Assembly (NCBI GenBank): GCA_004194705.1
Contig: SADC01000010.1
Coordinates: 186,001 to 250,000, forward strand
DNA length: 64,000 nucleotides
Direction: 5' to 3'
Source of the DNA: Ditylenchus dipsaci
Taxonomy: Eukaryota > Nematoda > Chromadorea > Rhabditida > Anguinidae
The notes beneath the pieces are model-generated. The model ran no database searches, was not told the origin of the DNA, and saw only the letters and a program-made list of their open reading frames with translations. The first letter of the stretch is position 1. Each line of letters starts with the position of its first letter. A program made the position numbers and the translations under genes. This document shows positions 61,993 to 64,000 of this stretch, piece by piece.

Positions 61993-63034
61993 CGATTTAT
62001 AAAAAGTATTGTTTTCTTTAACTCGAACACCTTCAGTTGAGCCGCACAGATGCCAATCTTCCGCTGAAAATTGACGCGCTCAAATACTCAAATCTGATGA
62101 ACGACTCACCAATCAATTCAGTCGGTCATTTTTTGCTTCTTCGGTATGTCGTGCTTTGCTCCATCGTCGTCTCGTCCCTTACACAATTGTATGCACTCCA
62201 GCTTGTGCTCACATCAGACTGCCAGTAATATGGCTCAGATTCTCGACCTCAAGGTTACGGTAATATTTTTTGATCGAACTTATCTGGCGCGCTTACGGCC
62301 TCTAGTGTCTTTGTGTTACCAAAGCTTTATTTATATGTTCATCTGTCAGGAATTTATAAGGTATGCAGTATGCTGAAATGTCTCGGCTAAAGAAGTGAAA
62401 TGAAGGGATGGCGAAAGAAGGGAAGTCTTCACGTAGTGTGCTAAGAATGTCGAGAATGCTGCAGCTGAAAGGATAGTAGATGCTACTCAGGTCAGGTTTC
62501 GAAGCTGGAATGGTCATCAAAAATGCTGGTTTGTGTTTGTCTTTTGCTCAGTTTATGTCAATGTCAAAGTTTCTATCTTTAGGAAAACGCTCGAGGGTCT
62601 AAAAAGAAAGTAACCAAATGTGATCCGAATCAACAAAATTGTCCCTCTAATCTCTATATAGTATTTGGCATGTGGGTGTGTAAGTGGGTCGCCACTTTTG
62701 TGTTCAACTTTGATTTTCTGCCGATTTTTATAATTTTCTGCTTGATATTTTACCGGAAACCTAAAATGCAATATCCGAGCTATCTTTCAAGCACAAAACC
62801 GGATAATTGAGTGAGCTCCAAAAGAAAGTTTTCGAGTCCCTCCAAATCGGAGATGGTGGATTTAGCCTGGATTTTGGGTCAATTTCGTGTTCAAGTTTGA
62901 TTTTGTGCCAAGTTTTGTAAACTTTTACCGATATCTTTCGGAAACCCTAAAATTCGATATCTTAACTATCTTTTAAGCACAAAACCCGAAAATTGAGTAG
63001 GTCCAAAAAGAGTTTTTGGTTGCAGTATAGAATT
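61993..63034. other. Non-coding stretch with a diverged tandem repeat
   Basis: 62690-62860 and 62860-63010 share GTTCAA(C/G)TTTGATTTT, CCGGAAACCxTAAAATxC and AAGCACAAAACC in the same order, so this is a two-copy tandem of about 165 bp. The ORFs present show no motif. Confidence 0.4.
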
Positions 63035-63600
63035 CCCCCCCCACGGGAGTGATCAGATTGAAGAGATAACATCATATTCGTGTTTCTAGACCCCGATTTC
63101 ATGAGAAAGCCGACTGTTTTTTAATTCTGAGAAAAAAAATTCGATCCACAGGGCGGTATCATGGTTTTTTAGTAAAAAATTCGAATTGGCGCCTTTTGAA
63201 TTTTAAAGGGATTAAGGGCTGTATTGGAGGGAAGGGAATAAAAGGGGCCACTTTTATGGCAGAACATATAAAAGTAAATATATGTATCTTCGACTGCCTC
63301 ACCATGTTTTTCAACTGGGCCGTGGCAAAAAGAGACTCTATATGCATTTTATGGTCAAGAGTGCTTCTCGGAATCATGTCTAAGGTAAGTGAGTGCGCGC
63401 ATCTCCTTCGGGGCGCAGGGGGCTTGGAGTTGAGATGCGCACACCCACATACCTTAGACACAAATCACTCGAAAGTGACTCTGGATGAATGAAAAAGCAG
63501 GCATACCAGAGTTTATTCATGCGGTAAGCCCAGTATTCAAAACTATGTTCAACATCTTCTTGTTAGTGCGCCTGAGTCATTAGTGGCCCCTTTTTTCCCT
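63035..63600. repeat. Copy of the 30365-31198 palindrome family
   Basis: AATTCCCCCCCCCACGGGAG, CATCATATTCGTGTTTCTAG, GAATTGGCGCCTTTTGAATT, TTAAGGGCTGTATTGGAGGG and then the CACATACCTTAGACACAAAT repeat. The order follows the left half of 30365-31198. Apparent ORFs are mirrored arms. Confidence 0.7.
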
Positions 63601-63689
63601 CCCCTGGATTCTGAACTCAAGCCGCTCCTTCAAATGAGACCAAATCTAGAAATTTCGAAAAAATCGAGGGAAAAAATTTTCGACGCTAC

Positions 63690-64000
63690 TGTCATATACC
63701 CCACCCCCCCCCCCCAAAAGCTACTGTAATATACCCCCCCCCAAAATCGGACCTACTGTCATATAAACCCCCCCCCCCCCAAAATCGACTTTTTTAGGAG
63801 TGTCAAAAACCATTTTCATACAATAATTTTGTCATAATAGGACCAGAAAAGCAATTTAAAAGGGATTATGGCTGTATTGGGAGGGGAAGGAATAATACAG
63901 GGGCCACTTTTTTTTAGCTGCTTTACCATGTTTTGAACTCGGGCCGTGGCAAAATAGACTCTATATGCATTTATGATCAAGTGTACTTCTCGGAATCATG
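63690..64000. repeat. Poly-C tracts and another repeat copy running off the window
   Basis: Three poly-C tracts (about 63703-63715, 63737-63746 and 63769-63780) alternate with CTACTGT(A/C)ATATA. They are followed by AAGGGATTATGGCTGTATTGG, related to 25150-25220. The end repeats the GCCGTGGCAAAATAGACTC text seen at 27210 and 30885. The copy is cut by the window edge. Confidence 0.6.

Overview
The window looks like nuclear DNA from a small-intron invertebrate, most likely a nematode or another ecdysozoan. The coding exons that can be read are split by 40-60 bp GT-AG introns that mostly end in TTTCAG or TTTTAG. The captured ribosomal protein S3a gene reads closest to nematode-type S3a from memory. 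The species cannot be fixed from the sequence alone. The DNA is AT-rich and gene-poor, and most of it consists of DNA transposons and their non-autonomous derivatives nested inside one another.

Host-type or formerly host-type genes: an 18-or-so-exon Nup133-like nucleoporin gene on the minus strand (15344-19201, 5' end cut off by a transposon nest); exons of a possible EGF/ZP-like membrane protein on the minus strand (32315-33836, possibly with an EGF-like exon at 40462-40548); two exon groups of an unrecognised minus-strand gene (45290-45830 and 37785-38045); an unrecognised plus-strand gene (51227-52315); and a TPR-like fragment on the minus strand (about 52850-53290). Other coding DNA is mobile: a MULE transposase with a SWIM finger (7442-9611), a hAT transposase fragment (about 12187-13402), a broken mariner transposase (35505-36895), an unknown ORF with a degenerate second copy (4211-4869 and 4890-5480), and a decayed copy of RPS3A inside a transposon (58007-58988).

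The dominant theme is a set of elements whose terminal inverted repeats are made of a short, family-specific phrase repeated in tandem at both ends in opposite orientation, usually beginning with GG and flanked by 8-9 bp target duplications. At least ten can be bounded to the base: 454-1048, 1933-6588, 6895-9799, 12438-13199, 19351-24745, 22506-23144, 25518-27342, 28901-29669, 42713-44076, 45843-46280, 46954-51203 and 56969-59369. One of them, 6895-9799, encodes a MULE transposase, so the others are best read as non-autonomous or gene-carrying MULE relatives that have each built their own phrase. One carries a complete intron-containing RPS3A gene with its poly(A) signal, in the manner of a Pack-MULE.

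Other families: TA-flanked elements ending in CCGTA (6 copies), TTAA-flanked palindromic MITEs (at least 5), hAT MITEs with 8 bp duplications (10091-11814, 56113-56561, 39322-39533), Tc1/mariner-like palindromes with TA and CAGT ends, tRNA-derived SINE-like pieces, a 51 bp satellite (47640-49390) and a 10 bp minisatellite (59540-60030). Nesting can be reconstructed in several places because removing one element restores the other element's inverted repeat or reading frame.

Many frames are broken by single-base losses in homopolymers, and one duplicate differs from its sister almost only by deletions. Some of this may be uncorrected long-read error, not decay.
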